Origin: Salvia splendens | Taxonomy: Eukaryota; Streptophyta; Magnoliopsida; Lamiales; Lamiaceae | Direction: 5' to 3' | Assembly (NCBI RefSeq): GCF_004379255.2 | Contig: NC_056052.1 | Location: forward strand, 17,392,589 to 17,456,588 | DNA: 64,000 nt | Shown: positions 39,247 through 49,422 of the stretch, one piece after another | How positions within the stretch are numbered: the first letter of the stretch is position 1 | How the letters are laid out: the number at the start of each line of letters is the position of its first letter | Translations under genes and position numbers: made by a program | Notes under the pieces: generated by a model | The model's input: the letters and a program-made list of their open reading frames with translations, nothing else | Told to the model about the DNA's origin: nothing | Database searches by the model: none

Positions 39247-40243
39247 TATCACGATCGCACTTCCTAAGGATAGGAAGCACGGGGTATCGTGACTCGTAGG
39301 GGATTTAAGAAGCGGGGAAGAAGGGGGAACAATTAAAAGGAGTACGACATATCGATCAAAAGATGAAATTTCATTTATCAATAAGGTTTCAAAACTCGAA
39401 GGTACGCAACGTGAATGACATAGTTTGACAATTCAAAGGAAATCAAGGAAATTCTTATAACTTGTCATAGCGGAAGCATTTGAGAGTTAGCTACTACTAT
39501 GTATGAAGACACAATAGTAACCAGATCATTTATGGAATACTGTCTCTGTCCAATGCTCAACATCCTCCGTCCTCCGTCCACGCTCAACCTGCACATAGGG
39601 AAAACATATGCAGGGGCTGAGTACTTGATGCACTCAGTGAACTCATGCCCGAAATACATTTATCATTTAAGACATGTCAAGCCATCATCGAGTGAATCTC
39701 GGGTTTTACTTTAAAAAGGCCGAGAAACACTAAATCATTCCTTTAATAAAATAGTGCCTGCGCAGGCAAACATCATCCCCCATCATGTACCATATCTGAG
39801 CTATCATGTGAAACGAGAATGTGGCCACAATCTCGATCACTGGACCGGCCGACCTAGGGGACGGCTCACGATCCCTATCAGTGCACTAGTCCGAGTAGGG
39901 ACTCACTCCCTAGTCAGACCCGAATTCGTTAACTATCAAAGTCTAGTAGGATATTATCCTAGTAGACAATCAGATAGGCAATTCAAAACATAAAATACGG
40001 CATGACATACTATTTTAAACCACCCTTATTTCACCATAACATATCATTTCAAAATAAAAGAATTTAAGTAGTAAAGCCCACCTCAAAAGCTTAGGATTTC
40101 CGTAAAAAGTTCCTCGTTCCGACTTAGCGTGCGTGCGAACCACCTTTTCAGTAAATACATAAAGTACACATCAATCTCGGTAACGAAGACATTTTAGAAT
40201 GCATGCACTCTAATTAAAATCTTTTAATTCGTTTTCTCGGTTT
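39247..40243 (-). repeat. 5' LTR of the chromovirus, truncated
   Basis: Matches 35783-36779 base for base except about eight substitutions. The upstream 1.8 kb of the LTR is missing where it meets the host LTR at 40244, and no target duplication is seen, so a deletion probably removed both LTR and host bases. Confidence 0.8.
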
Positions 40244-41187
40244 ACCATATTTTGCAACCCTTTTAATTATTTGAGAAGGGGCGATTTTCCCCTATAAATA
40301 GCCCCTCAAGCTTCATCATTAGGATCCTCTTTTTGCAACATATTTTCTAAAGATTAAAAGTTATAGTACTTCATTGTGCTAGGAGTTGGAGAAGGATTCA
40401 AAAGCATCAAAGCTACAAGGATTCAACCTTTGGGTTTTATTTGCTTTAGTTTTATGTTCTAATTTTTTTCCCTTCAATCTATGTTTTTACATTATTCTAT
40501 CATGTGTAACTAAATTCATAGGACTTTAGGGATGTGTTAGTAACGACTTTGGTTATACAATTCCATTTCTATTTAATATTCATTTTGTTCTTGGTTTGTT
40601 TCTACCTTAAGTTGTTGGATAATGCTTCACGTTTGAGTGACACATTCTGTGATGAATTAATATAACTTGCTACATAATCATGAGAGGAGGTTGGCGAGTT
40701 AGATCCACTTAATAGATACTACAATTAGCTTCCTTTAAAATGGCATTGTTTTTTAGGACTTTTCAAGGGTCTTAGCAGCTTTTAGGAGTTGCGTATTTAT
40801 GATTGACAACCCTAATATTTGTAACCAACGTTTGCATCACATGAGCATAAACTAGGTGACTCGTTCTATGAAAGTAAGAACTGTGCTAGGGTATTCTAGT
40901 TGGAATTTGTATAACCATAACTGTGAACGCACATCCATGGAATTCCCTTATCTCTATAAGTTTATATCAGTGATTTATTTGCAATTAGTTATTTACTTGC
41001 TTTCAAATTGTTTTGTTTTCAAAAATTCAAAAATCTTTCAGTTTTCCGAATGGTAATTGAGTTTTAGTAGAGGGTACCCAGTCTGTGACTATTTTCCCCG
41101 TGATCGATATCCGGTACTAACCTTTACTGTTCATACTCTGTATTCTTGCAGGTATTTATAGTGCTAATAAAAAGTGCATCAAGTTTT

Positions 41188-41205
41188 TGGCGCCGTTGCC
41201 GGAGA
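41188..41205 (+). other. primer-binding site, tRNA-Asp type
   Basis: TGGCGCCGTTGCCGGAGA is complementary to the 3' end of plant tRNA-Asp with about one mismatch, six bases after the LTR end. This primer type is typical of Tat/Athila-lineage retroelements. Confidence 0.8.
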
Positions 41206-41401
41206 TTACATTCACTTTGTGATTGATATCTTCAAACGGACAATTTCACTACTTTGGATTTTACTTCTTTCATTTTTATTTTTATTTTCTTTTTATTTTA
41301 ATGGATTTCTTCACAAGCATGGGGAGTCCATACGGTTACAATAATGGGGAGTCCATACGGTTACAAGCATGGGGAGTCCATACTTATTTTAATGTCACAA
41401 A
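41206..41401 (+). other. retroelement leader with 26-bp repeats
   Basis: 5' leader of the plus-strand retroelement. A possible gag start ATG at 41301 is followed by 2.6 copies of a repeat around ATGGGGAGTCCATACGGTTA (41317-41382). The retroelement sequence stops at 41401, where the tandem array begins. Confidence 0.6.
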
Positions 41402-41408
41402 GTGTTTG

Positions 41409-42246
41409 TCACCTCGCCTGTTTCCTTCCTTGCGGCCGGCGTTGGAAACTGCTCGGGCCGGCGTCGGGGCTACCCAAGTTAGCTCCGGCTAGCTGGCTAG
41501 CTACCTCATCCTCGCCGGCATCGGATAGGGATACCGACCTTGACCATTTGCTAGAGGAGCTGGAGGAGGATGATACCCCTCCTTTATACTTCGGATGCAT
41601 ACGCACCTCCTGCCAAGCGTTGAGGTACTTGAATGGTTTGTAATGTTGGGATTGGTACGTCGCCAAGGCGGCACTGATGATGTCGAGCTCCCTCCTGCCG
41701 CTCCCCGTCGCCCGCTCTTCCTGGAGGTAATACCCCTGGAACTTTTGGATTTCTTCATTGGCTCTGAAGATGGCATTGCGCACCATACTCTCATTGCGCT
41801 CGATGGTTCCATCCGGTCGGTTTTCATTGTACCGGCGAGAGACGCGCCACCAAAACCTATCCCCGCTTTGGTTTGTGCCAACCTTCGGATCTTCGGAGAT
41901 TGCCAAATAGGCTTTGAATAACTGATCCATCTCCCCCGAAGTGTATGGGGTGCGAAGGTGAGTGTTACCCGCCACGACCATGAACACGAACACCATGAGG
42001 AGTAGGAGTAGGAGAAGTCTGAGTGCCGCCGCTCCCTCCCGGTCCTGGTTCAGGTACCCACCCGTTTTGCCCATCGGGGGCATCTTGGTCGTCCACCGGG
42101 TAAGGCCAGTAGCCACCCGGAATTTGAAATCCTTGGGTTTGAGGAGGGGCCGAGAATTGCAGTTCCGGACTAGGGAATGGTTGTGAGCCGAACCATTCGT
42201 GGTTCCAACCGCGGGAGTCGGAGGGGTGATCGTCGAAGCATGACAT
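41409..42246 (-). pseudogene. SANT/NAM-associated ORF, unit 1 (frameshifted)
   Basis: Same ORF as unit 2 but with an extra C in the run at 41968-41970, which breaks the frame after residue 93, just before the SANT region. The downstream part stays open in another frame to the TGA at 41411-41409. This unit has AWQEV and WSRSVS where units 2 and 3 differ. It is the unit that borders the retroelement leader, with only about 10 bp of LTR-like sequence beyond the stop. Confidence 0.8.
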
Positions 42247-42444
42247 TTTTTTTGTAAGAGTGAAAGATTGAGTATTGATTAGAGAATTTAGATGAGAATT
42301 GTGTAGTGTGGTGAAAAATTTCTTGTGTGGAAATGGAGGTATTTATAGATGAAAATGTGAATTTTGGGGATAATAAATTGAAAAATAAATTAAAAGTGGT
42401 GAGAAAACGGATATAATTTATTGGGAAGTGGGAAAATATTTTTT

Positions 42445-42645
42445 TTAATTTAAAAAACAATTTTTTAAATTAAATTCTAATTTAAAAAAATGAAAATGCC
42501 AACGGCTATGCCGTTGGCGAATCCCGTTGCGCCACGTCGGCCTGCTCAGCGGCACGGACATGCTCGATGCATCGAGCAGCGCCGTGCCAGCGTTAAGAGC
42601 ATAGCGGCGGACAGCACAAAGCCGCGTCAGCGGCACAGACGCCAT
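42445..42645. repeat. GC-rich module of unit 1 (Harbinger-like)
   Basis: Contains the inverted repeat CCAACGGC..GCCGTTGG and the perfect palindrome GCTCGATGCATCGAGC. Equivalent modules lie at about 44843-45037, 47235-47429, 49625-49819, 52020-52214, 54400-54594, 56791-56985, 59183-59377 and 61575-61769. The same kind of GC-rich, hairpin-prone DNA is seen at 7291-7456 beside a Harbinger-like TAA border. Confidence 0.6.
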
Positions 42646-42720
42646 CCCAAAAAAATGTAAAACATAAAAAGAAATAATACAAAGCAGGCTTAAGAATGTA
42701 GAATTTTAGGATCCAAAAAC

Positions 42721-43805
42721 ACAATCGACTTCCTTGAATTACGGTCTCCAGAGCTATTAAGTCGATCACAATTATAGATTAAACCCCATCCCGAGGTGAG
42801 AAACCTGTAGATTAGGTGATAGGATTGAAGTCCCATTCTAACCCTTAAACCCCTAACTCCTAAAAGCATATAAGATCAAAGACCTCACTCAAAACCTCAA
42901 CTCTCCCGAGTTCTATTGAATTAAGGTGTGAATTATCCATTTTTCCAAGTCAATTATTTCGTCTCCCGAGTACTCTAATCAACTCTAACATGTATTCAAG
43001 AGGTAGCTAATCAATTGAACATAGAAAGCACCAGATAAATCAAATAATTGCAAGAGCTAACAAGGAAAATAAATCGAATATCTATACCAAAAATTCTACA
43101 AAAGATGTTCTACTCATAGACAAGTAAAAACTACAATTAAAGTACGAGACATGAAAGAAATTGATAAAACCCAAGGTTGAATCTTCAATCTTCAGTCTTC
43201 TCTTGCCTGGATCTGCAGAGCTCCGCTCCAATGGAAGATGGATGAATTATGTGTGTATTATGGATTGGAAAGAGGTGTAGAGATGGAAAAGGATTGGAGA
43301 CTCTGAGATCAAGATTATGAATTAGGTTCAGAGGTATTTATAGGCTGGAAAAAAGGTTTATTTTTGATAAATTTCGTGCCCTACAAGAAATAGGAGAGAT
43401 TTGGCTTCACAGTATAATAATTTCTTTTCTTCCGTGAATTTCCGCCTAATTTCCGCCAGATTTTAACTGCACTGCGCGATGTTCGTAAAATGGCCATAAC
43501 TTTCTCCACAGAACTCCGATTTAGATGTTTAAGGTATCCACGCGAAGGTCTTTCGAAGACGAAGAGACTGGTATCTAGTAGGCACTGATTGGACTTCAAA
43601 ATCGCTTCCTGAATGGGCTCGAACAGCGACTACTGCACTTTGGCCTTTTTTTGCACCTTTTTCTATCTTTTTCTATCATTTATCAACAAACACGTCAAAA
43701 ATACCAAATGTATAACATATGCAATTTAAGAACATAATTTGCATGATTGACATTTAAAACAAGTCAAAGCTAGTCCTTAAAAACATGCAAAATCTGTGTT
43801 TGTCA
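42721..43805 (-). repeat. LTR-like module of unit 1
   Basis: On the minus strand it starts TGACAAACACAGATTTTGCA and has a TATA box (CTATAAATACCTC) at about 43337-43349. It shares blocks with the solo LTR at 31736-33162, such as TCTCTTCGTCTT, AGTT..GGGGAAAGTT against AGTT..GGAGAAAGTT, and GGCGGAAATTC. After it come the bases TTTTTGG (42719-42713), the beginning of the TTTTTGGCGCC primer-site context seen at 41184, then the match ends. Later modules end at 46197, 48589, 50981, 53363, 55754, 58145, 60537 and 62929. Confidence 0.65.
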
Positions 43806-44639
43806 CCTCGCCTGTTTCCTTCCTTGCGGCCGGCGTTGGAAACTGCTCGGGCCGGCGTCGGGGCTACCCAAGTTAGCTCCGGCTAGCTGGCTAGCTACCT
43901 CATCCTCGCCGGCATCAGATAAGGATACCGACCTTGACCGTTTGCTAGAGGAGCTGGAGGAGGATGATACCCCTCCTTTATACTTCGGATGCATACGCAC
44001 CTCCGGCCAAGCGTTGAGGTACTTGAATGGTTTGTAATGTTGGGATTGGTACGTCGCCAAGGCGGCACTGATGATGTCGAGCTCCCTCCTGCCGCTCCCC
44101 GTCGCCCGCTCTTCCTGGAGGTAATACCCCTGGAACTTTTGGATTTCTTCATTGGCTCTGAAGATGGCATTGAGCACCATACTCTCATTGCGCTCGATGG
44201 TTCCATCCGGTCGGTTTTCATTGTACCGGCGAGAGACGCGCCACCAAAACCTATCCCCGCTTTGGTTTGTGCCAACCTCCGGATCTTCGGAGATTGCCAA
44301 ATAGGCTTTGAATAACTGATCCATCTCCCCCGAAGTGTATGGGGTGCGAAGGTGAGTGTTACCGCCACGACCATGAACACGAACACCATGAGGAGTAGGA
44401 GTAGGAGAAGTCTGAGTGCCGCCGCTCCCTCCCGGTCCTGGTTCAGGTACCCACCCGTTTCGCCCATCGGGGGCATCTTGGTCGTCCACCGGGTAAGGCC
44501 AGTAGCCACCCGGAATTTGAAATCCTTGGGTTTGAGGAGGGGCCGAGAATTGCAGTTCCGGACTAGGGAATGGTTGTGAGCCGAACCATTCGTGGTTCCA
44601 ACCGCGGGAGTCGGAGGGGTGATCGTCGAAGCATGACAT
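43803..44639 (-). CDS. SANT/Myb-like, NAM-associated ORF, unit 2 (intact)
   Basis: 278 codons. Residues 1-93 are Pro/Gly-rich and low complexity. Residues about 98-165 resemble the SANT/Myb-like DNA-binding domain of PIF/Harbinger ORF1 proteins (MDQLFKAYLAISEDP, VGTNQSGDRFWWRVSRRY), with Tyr101 where the first Trp of the repeat usually stands. Residues 150-250 match the NAM-associated C-terminal region (EEIQKFQGYYLQEE, GSGRRELDIISAAL, PFKYLNAW). A Ser run (225-232) and a tail RRPQGRKQAR follow. In relatives this RPxGRKxAK motif leads into a coiled coil; here the frame ends at once in TGA, the first three bases of the LTR-like module, so the C-terminus is truncated. A TATA box lies 94 bp upstream (44740-44733). 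In PIF/Harbinger the ORF1 protein binds element ends with a DDE nuclease, and no such nuclease is in this window. Unit-specific changes: AWPEV, SMVLN. Confidence 0.75.
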   Translation of the reverse strand: MSCFDDHPSDSRGWNHEWFGSQPFPSPELQFSAPPQTQGFQIPGGYWPYPVDDQDAPDGRNGWVPEPGPGGSGGTQTSPTPTPHGVRVHGRGGNTHLRTPYTSGEMDQLFKAYLAISEDPEVGTNQSGDRFWWRVSRRYNENRPDGTIERNESMVLNAIFRANEEIQKFQGYYLQEERATGSGRRELDIISAALATYQSQHYKPFKYLNAWPEVRMHPKYKGGVSSSSSSSSKRSRSVSLSDAGEDEVASQLAGANLGSPDAGPSSFQRRPQGRKQAR

Positions 44640-44732
44640 TTTTTTTGTAAGAGTGAAAGATTGAGTATTGATTAGAGAATTTAGATGAGAATTGTGTAGT
44701 ATGGTGAAAAATTTCTTGTGTGGAAATGGAGG

Positions 44733-44740
44733 TATTTATA
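44733..44740 (-). promoter_or_regulatory. TATA box of the SANT ORF (unit 2)
   Basis: TATAAATA on the minus strand, 94 bp before the start codon. The same spacing is seen in unit 1 (42347-42340), and the box is retained in most units. Unit 10 has TATAAGTA at about 63859-63866, and unit 9 has a change just outside it. Confidence 0.6.
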
Positions 44741-46194
44741 GATGAAAATGTGAATTTTGGGGATAATAAATTGAAAAATAAATTAAAAGTGGTGAGAAAA
44801 AGGATATAATTTATTGGGAAGTGGGAAAATATTTTTTTTAATTTAAAAACGCTTTTTTAAATTAAATTCTAATTTAAAAAAATGAAAATGCCAACGGCTA
44901 TGCCGTTGGCGAATCCCGTTGCGCCACGTCGGCCTGCTCAGCGGCACGGACATGCTCGATGCATCGAGCAGCGCCGTGCCAGCGTTAAGAGCATAGCGGC
45001 GGACAGCACAAAGCCGCGTCAGCGGCACAGACGCCATCCCAAAAAAATGTAAAACATAAAAAGAAATAATACAAAGCAGGCTTAAGAATGTAGAATTTTA
45101 GGATCCAAAAACACAATCGACTTCCTTGAATTACGGTCTCCAGAGCTATTAAGTCGATCACAATTATAGATTAAACCCCATCCCGAGGTGAGAAACCTGT
45201 AGATTAGGTGATAGGATTGAAGTCCCATTCTAACCCTTAAACCCCTAACTCCTAAAAGCATATAAGATCAAAGACCTCACTCAAAACCTCAACTCTCTCG
45301 AGTTCTATTGAATTAAGGTGTGAATTATCCATTTTTCCAAGTCAATTATTTCGTCTCCCGAGTACTCTAATCAACTCTAACATGTATTCAAGAGGTAGCT
45401 AATCAATTGAACATAGAAAGCACCAGATAAATCAAATAACTGCAAGAGCTAACAAGGAAAATCAATCGAATATCTATACCAAAAATTCTACAAAAGATGT
45501 TCTACTCATAGACAAGTAAAAACTACAATTAAAGTACGAGACATGAAAGAAATTGATAAAACCCAAGGTTGAATCTTCAATCTTCAGTCTTCTCTTGCCT
45601 GGATCTGCAGAGCTCCGCTCCAATGGAAGATGGATGAATTATGTGTTTATTATGGATTGGAAAGAAGTGTAGAGATGGAAAAGGATTGGAGACTCTGAGA
45701 TCAAGATTATGAATTAGGTTCAGAGGTATTTATAGGCTGGAAAAAAGGTTTATTTTTGATAAATTTCGTGCCCTACAAGAAATAGGAGAGATTTGGCTTC
45801 ACAGTATAATAATTTCTTTTCTTCCGTGAATTTCCGCCTAATTTCCGCCAGATTTTGACTGCACTGCGCGATGTTCGTAAAATGGCCATAACTTTCTCCA
45901 CAGAACTCCGATTTAGATGTTTAAGGTATCCACGCGAAGGTCTTTCGAAGAAGAAGAGATTGGTATCTAGTAGGCACTGATTGGACTTCAAAATCGCTTC
46001 CTGAATGGGATCGAACAGCGACTGCTGCACTTTGGCCTTTTTTTGCACCTTTTTCTATCTTTTTCTATCATTTATCAACAAACACGTCAAAAATAACAAA
46101 TGTATAACATATGCAATTTAAGAACATAATTTGCATGATTGACATTTAAAACAAGTCAAAGCTAGTCCTTAAAAACATGCAAAATCTGTGTTTG

Positions 46195-47031
46195 TCACCT
46201 CGCCTGTTTCCTTCCTTGCGGCCGGCGTTGGAAACTGCTCGGGCCGGCGTCGGGGCTACCCAAGTTAGCTCCGGCTAGCTGGCTAGCTACCTCATCCTCG
46301 CCGGCATCAGATAAGGATACCAACCTTGACCGTTTGCTAGAGGAGCTGGAGGAGGATGATACCCCTCCTTTATACTTCGGATGCATACGCACCTCCGGCC
46401 AAGCGTTGAGGTACTTGAATGGTTTGTAATGTTGGGATTGGTACGTCGCCAAGGCGGCACTGATGATGTCGAGCTCCCTCCTGCCGCTCCCCGTCGCCCG
46501 CTCTTCCTGGAGGTAATACCCCTGGAACTTTTGGATTTCTTCATTGGCTCTGAAGATGGCATTGCGCACCATACTCTCATTGCGCTCGATGGTTCCATCC
46601 GGTCGGTTTTCATTGTACCGGCGAGAGACGCGCCACCAAAACCTATCCCCGCTTTGGTTTGTGCCAACCTCCGGATCTTCGGAGATTGCCAAATAGGCTT
46701 TGAATAACTGATCCATCTCCCCCGAAGTGTATGGGGTGCGAAGGTGAGTGTTACCGCCACGACCATGAACACGAACACCATGAGGAGTAGGAGTAGGAGA
46801 AGTCTGAGTGCCGCCGCTCCCTCCCGGTCCTGGTTCAGGTACCCACCCGTTTCGCCCATCGGGGGCATCTTGGTCGTCCACCGGGTAAGGCCAGTAGCCA
46901 CCCGGAATTTGAAATCCTTGGGTTTGAGGAGGGGCCGAGAATTGCAGTTCCGGACTAGGGAATGGTTGTGAGCCGAACCATTCGTGGTTCCAACCGCGGG
47001 AGTCGGAGGGGTGATCGTCGAAGCATGACAT
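46195..47031 (-). CDS. SANT/NAM-associated ORF, unit 3 (intact)
   Basis: Full 278-codon frame as in unit 2, again ending in the TGA of the LTR-like module. Differences from unit 2 include SMVRN instead of SMVLN and RSRLVSLS in the Ser/Arg tail. It shares AWPEV with unit 2. Confidence 0.75.
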   Translation of the reverse strand: MSCFDDHPSDSRGWNHEWFGSQPFPSPELQFSAPPQTQGFQIPGGYWPYPVDDQDAPDGRNGWVPEPGPGGSGGTQTSPTPTPHGVRVHGRGGNTHLRTPYTSGEMDQLFKAYLAISEDPEVGTNQSGDRFWWRVSRRYNENRPDGTIERNESMVRNAIFRANEEIQKFQGYYLQEERATGSGRRELDIISAALATYQSQHYKPFKYLNAWPEVRMHPKYKGGVSSSSSSSSKRSRLVSLSDAGEDEVASQLAGANLGSPDAGPSSFQRRPQGRKQAR

Positions 47032-48586
47032 TTTTTTTGTAAGAGTGAAAGATTGAGTATTGATTAGAGAATTTAGATGAGAATTGTGTAGTGTGGTGAA
47101 AAATTTCTTGTGTGGAAATGGAGGTATTTATAGATGAAAATGTGAATTTTGGGGATAATAAATTGAAAAATAAATTAAAAGAGGTGAGAAAAAGGATATA
47201 ATTTATTGGGAAGTGGGAAAATATTTTTTTTAATTTAAAAACGCTTTTTTAAATTAAATTCTAATTTAAAAAAATGAAAATGCCAACGGCTATGCCGTTG
47301 GCGAATCCCGTTGCGCCACGTCGGCCTGCTCAGCGGCACGGACATGCTCGATGCATCGAGCAGCGCCGTGCCAGCGTTAAGAGCATAGCGGCGGACAGCA
47401 CAAAGCCGCGTCAGCGGCACAGACGCCATCCCAAAAAAATGTAAAACATAAAAAGAAATAATACAAAGCAGGCTTAAGAATGTAGAATTTTAGGATCCAA
47501 AAACACAATCGACTTCCTTGAATTACGGTCTCCAGAGCTATTAAGTCGATCACAATTATAGATTAAACCCCATCCCGAGGTGAGAAACCTGTAGATTAGG
47601 TGATAGGATTGAAGTCCCATTCTAACCCTTAAACTCCTAACTCCTAAAAGCATATAAGATCAAAGACCTCACTCAAAACCTCAACTCTCTCGAGTTCTAT
47701 TGAATTAAGGTGTGAATTATCCATTTTTCCAAGTCAATTATTTCGTCTCCCGAGTACTCTAATCAACTCTAACATGTATTCAAGAGGTAGCTAATCAATT
47801 GAACATAGAAAGCACCAGATAAATCAAATAACTGCAAGAGCTAACAAGGAAAATCAATCGAATATCTATACCAAAAATTCTACAAAAGATGTTCTACACA
47901 TAGACAAGTAAAAACTACAATTAAAGTACGAGACATGAAAGAAATTGATAAAATCCAAGGTTGAATCTTCAATCTTCAGTCTTCTCTTGCCTGGATCTGC
48001 AGAGCTCCGCTCCAATGGAAGATGGATGAATTATGTGTTTATTATGGATTGGAAAGAAGTGTAGAGATGGAAAAGGATTGGAGACTCTGAGATCAAGATT
48101 ATGAATTAGGTTCAGAGGTATTTATAGGCTGGAAAAAAGGTTTATTTTTGATAAATTTCGTGCCCTACAAGAAATAGGAGAGATTTGGCTTCACAGTATA
48201 ATAATTTCTTTTCTTCCGTGAATTTCCGCCTAATTTCCGCCAGATTTTGACTGCACTGCTGCGATGTTCGTAAAATGGCCATAACTTTCTCCACAGAACT
48301 CCGATTTAGATGTTTAAGGTATCCACGCGAAGGTCTTTCGAAGACGAAGAGATTGGTATCTAGTAGGCACTGATTGGACTTCAAAATCGCTTCCTGAATG
48401 GGCTCGAACAGCGACTGCTGCACTTTGGCCTTTTTTTGCACCTTTTTCTATCTTTTTCTATCATTTATCAACAAACACGTCAAAAATACAAATGTATAAC
48501 ATATGCAATTTAAGAACATAATTTGCATGATTGACATTTAAAACAAGTCAAAGCTAGTCCTTAAAAACATGCAAAATCTGTGTTTG

Positions 48587-49422
48587 TCACCTCGCCTGTT
48601 TCCTTCCTTGCGGCCGGCGTTGGAAACTGCTCGGGCCGGCGTCGGGGCTACCCAAGTTAGCTCCGGCTAGCTGGCTAGCTACCTCATCCTCGCCGGCATC
48701 AGATAAGGATACCGACCTTGACCGTTTGCTAGAGGAGCTGGAGGAGGATGATACCCCTCCTTTATACTTCGGATGCATACGCACCTCCTGCCAAGCGTTG
48801 AGGTACTTGAATGGTTTGTAATGTTGGGATTGGTACGTCGCCAAGGCGGCACTGATGATGTCGAGCTCCCTCCTGCCGCTCCCCGTCGCCCGCTCTTCCT
48901 GGAGGTAATACCCCTGGAACTTTTGGATTTCTTCATTGGCTCTGAAGATGGCATTGCGGACCATACTCTCATTGCGCTCGATGGTTCCATCCGGTCGGTT
49001 TTCATTGTACCGGCGAGAGACGCGCCACCAAAACCTATCCCCGCTTTGGTTTGTGCCAACCTCCGGATCTTCGGAGATTGCCAAATAGGCTTTGAATAAC
49101 TGATCCATCTCCCCCGAAGTGTATGGGGTGCGAAGGTGAGTGTTACCGCCACGACCATGAACACGAACACCATGAGGAGTAGGAGTAGGAGAAGTCTGAG
49201 TGCCGCCGCTCCCTCCCGGTCCTGGTTCAGGTACCCACCCGTTTTGCCCATCGGGGGCATCTTGGTCGTCACCGGGTAAGGCCAGTAGCCACCCGGAATT
49301 TGAAAACCTTGGGTTTGAGGAGGGGCCGAGAATTGCAGTTCCGGACTAGGGAATGGTTGTGAGCCGAACCATTCGTGGTTCCAACTGCGGGAGTCGGAGG
49401 GGTGATCGTCGAAGCATGACAT
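48587..49422 (-). pseudogene. SANT/NAM-associated ORF, unit 4 (frameshifted)
   Basis: One C is missing in CGTC|ACCGGG at 49270 (others have CGTCCACC), shifting the frame near residue 51. From Met106 (49108) to the stop the SANT and NAM-associated frame is intact, so a 173-residue product from that Met is formally possible. Confidence 0.75.

Larger units (their letters stand above)
35783..40243 (-). mobile_element. Tekay-like Ty3 chromovirus remnant
   Basis: Read on the minus strand: a truncated 5' LTR (40243-39247), GAA and the primer site TGGTATCAGAGC (39243-39232, initiator tRNA-Met), a short leader, a surviving tail of pol (38738-38640), then a complete 3' LTR (38614-35783) that starts TGTAACACCCGTAC and ends TCGTGACA. 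The 997 bp shared by the two LTRs differ at only about eight positions by eye, so the insertion is recent. Nearly all of gag-pol is deleted. The element sits inside another LTR. Confidence 0.85.
35456..41181 (+). repeat. 5' LTR of a Tat/Athila-like element, split by a nested element
   Basis: Part 1 is 35456-35782 (starting TGATACACTCAGATTTTGCA) and part 2 is 40244-41181 (TATA box CTATAAATAGCCCC at about 40292-40305, ending AAAAAGTGCATCA). Together about 1265 bp, close to the 1427 bp of the related solo LTR. The gap is filled by a chromovirus remnant. A tRNA-Asp primer site follows at 41188. Confidence 0.75.

Noticed and set aside
41595..41921. 108-codon plus-strand frame repeated in every array unit (MHTHL...)
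   Set aside because: It lies exactly antisense to the SANT/NAM-associated region and its conservation follows from the array's identity; no promoter or family supports it.
42445..42645. 64-66 codon minus-strand frame in each GC module (MASVPLTRL...)
   Set aside because: It covers the inverted repeats and palindrome of the GC module; the composition, not coding, explains the open frame.
45773..46048. 91-codon minus-strand frame in each LTR-like module (MQKKAKVQQ...)
   Set aside because: It is interrupted or shifted in units 3 and 5 and lies in the LTR leader region, with no known family.
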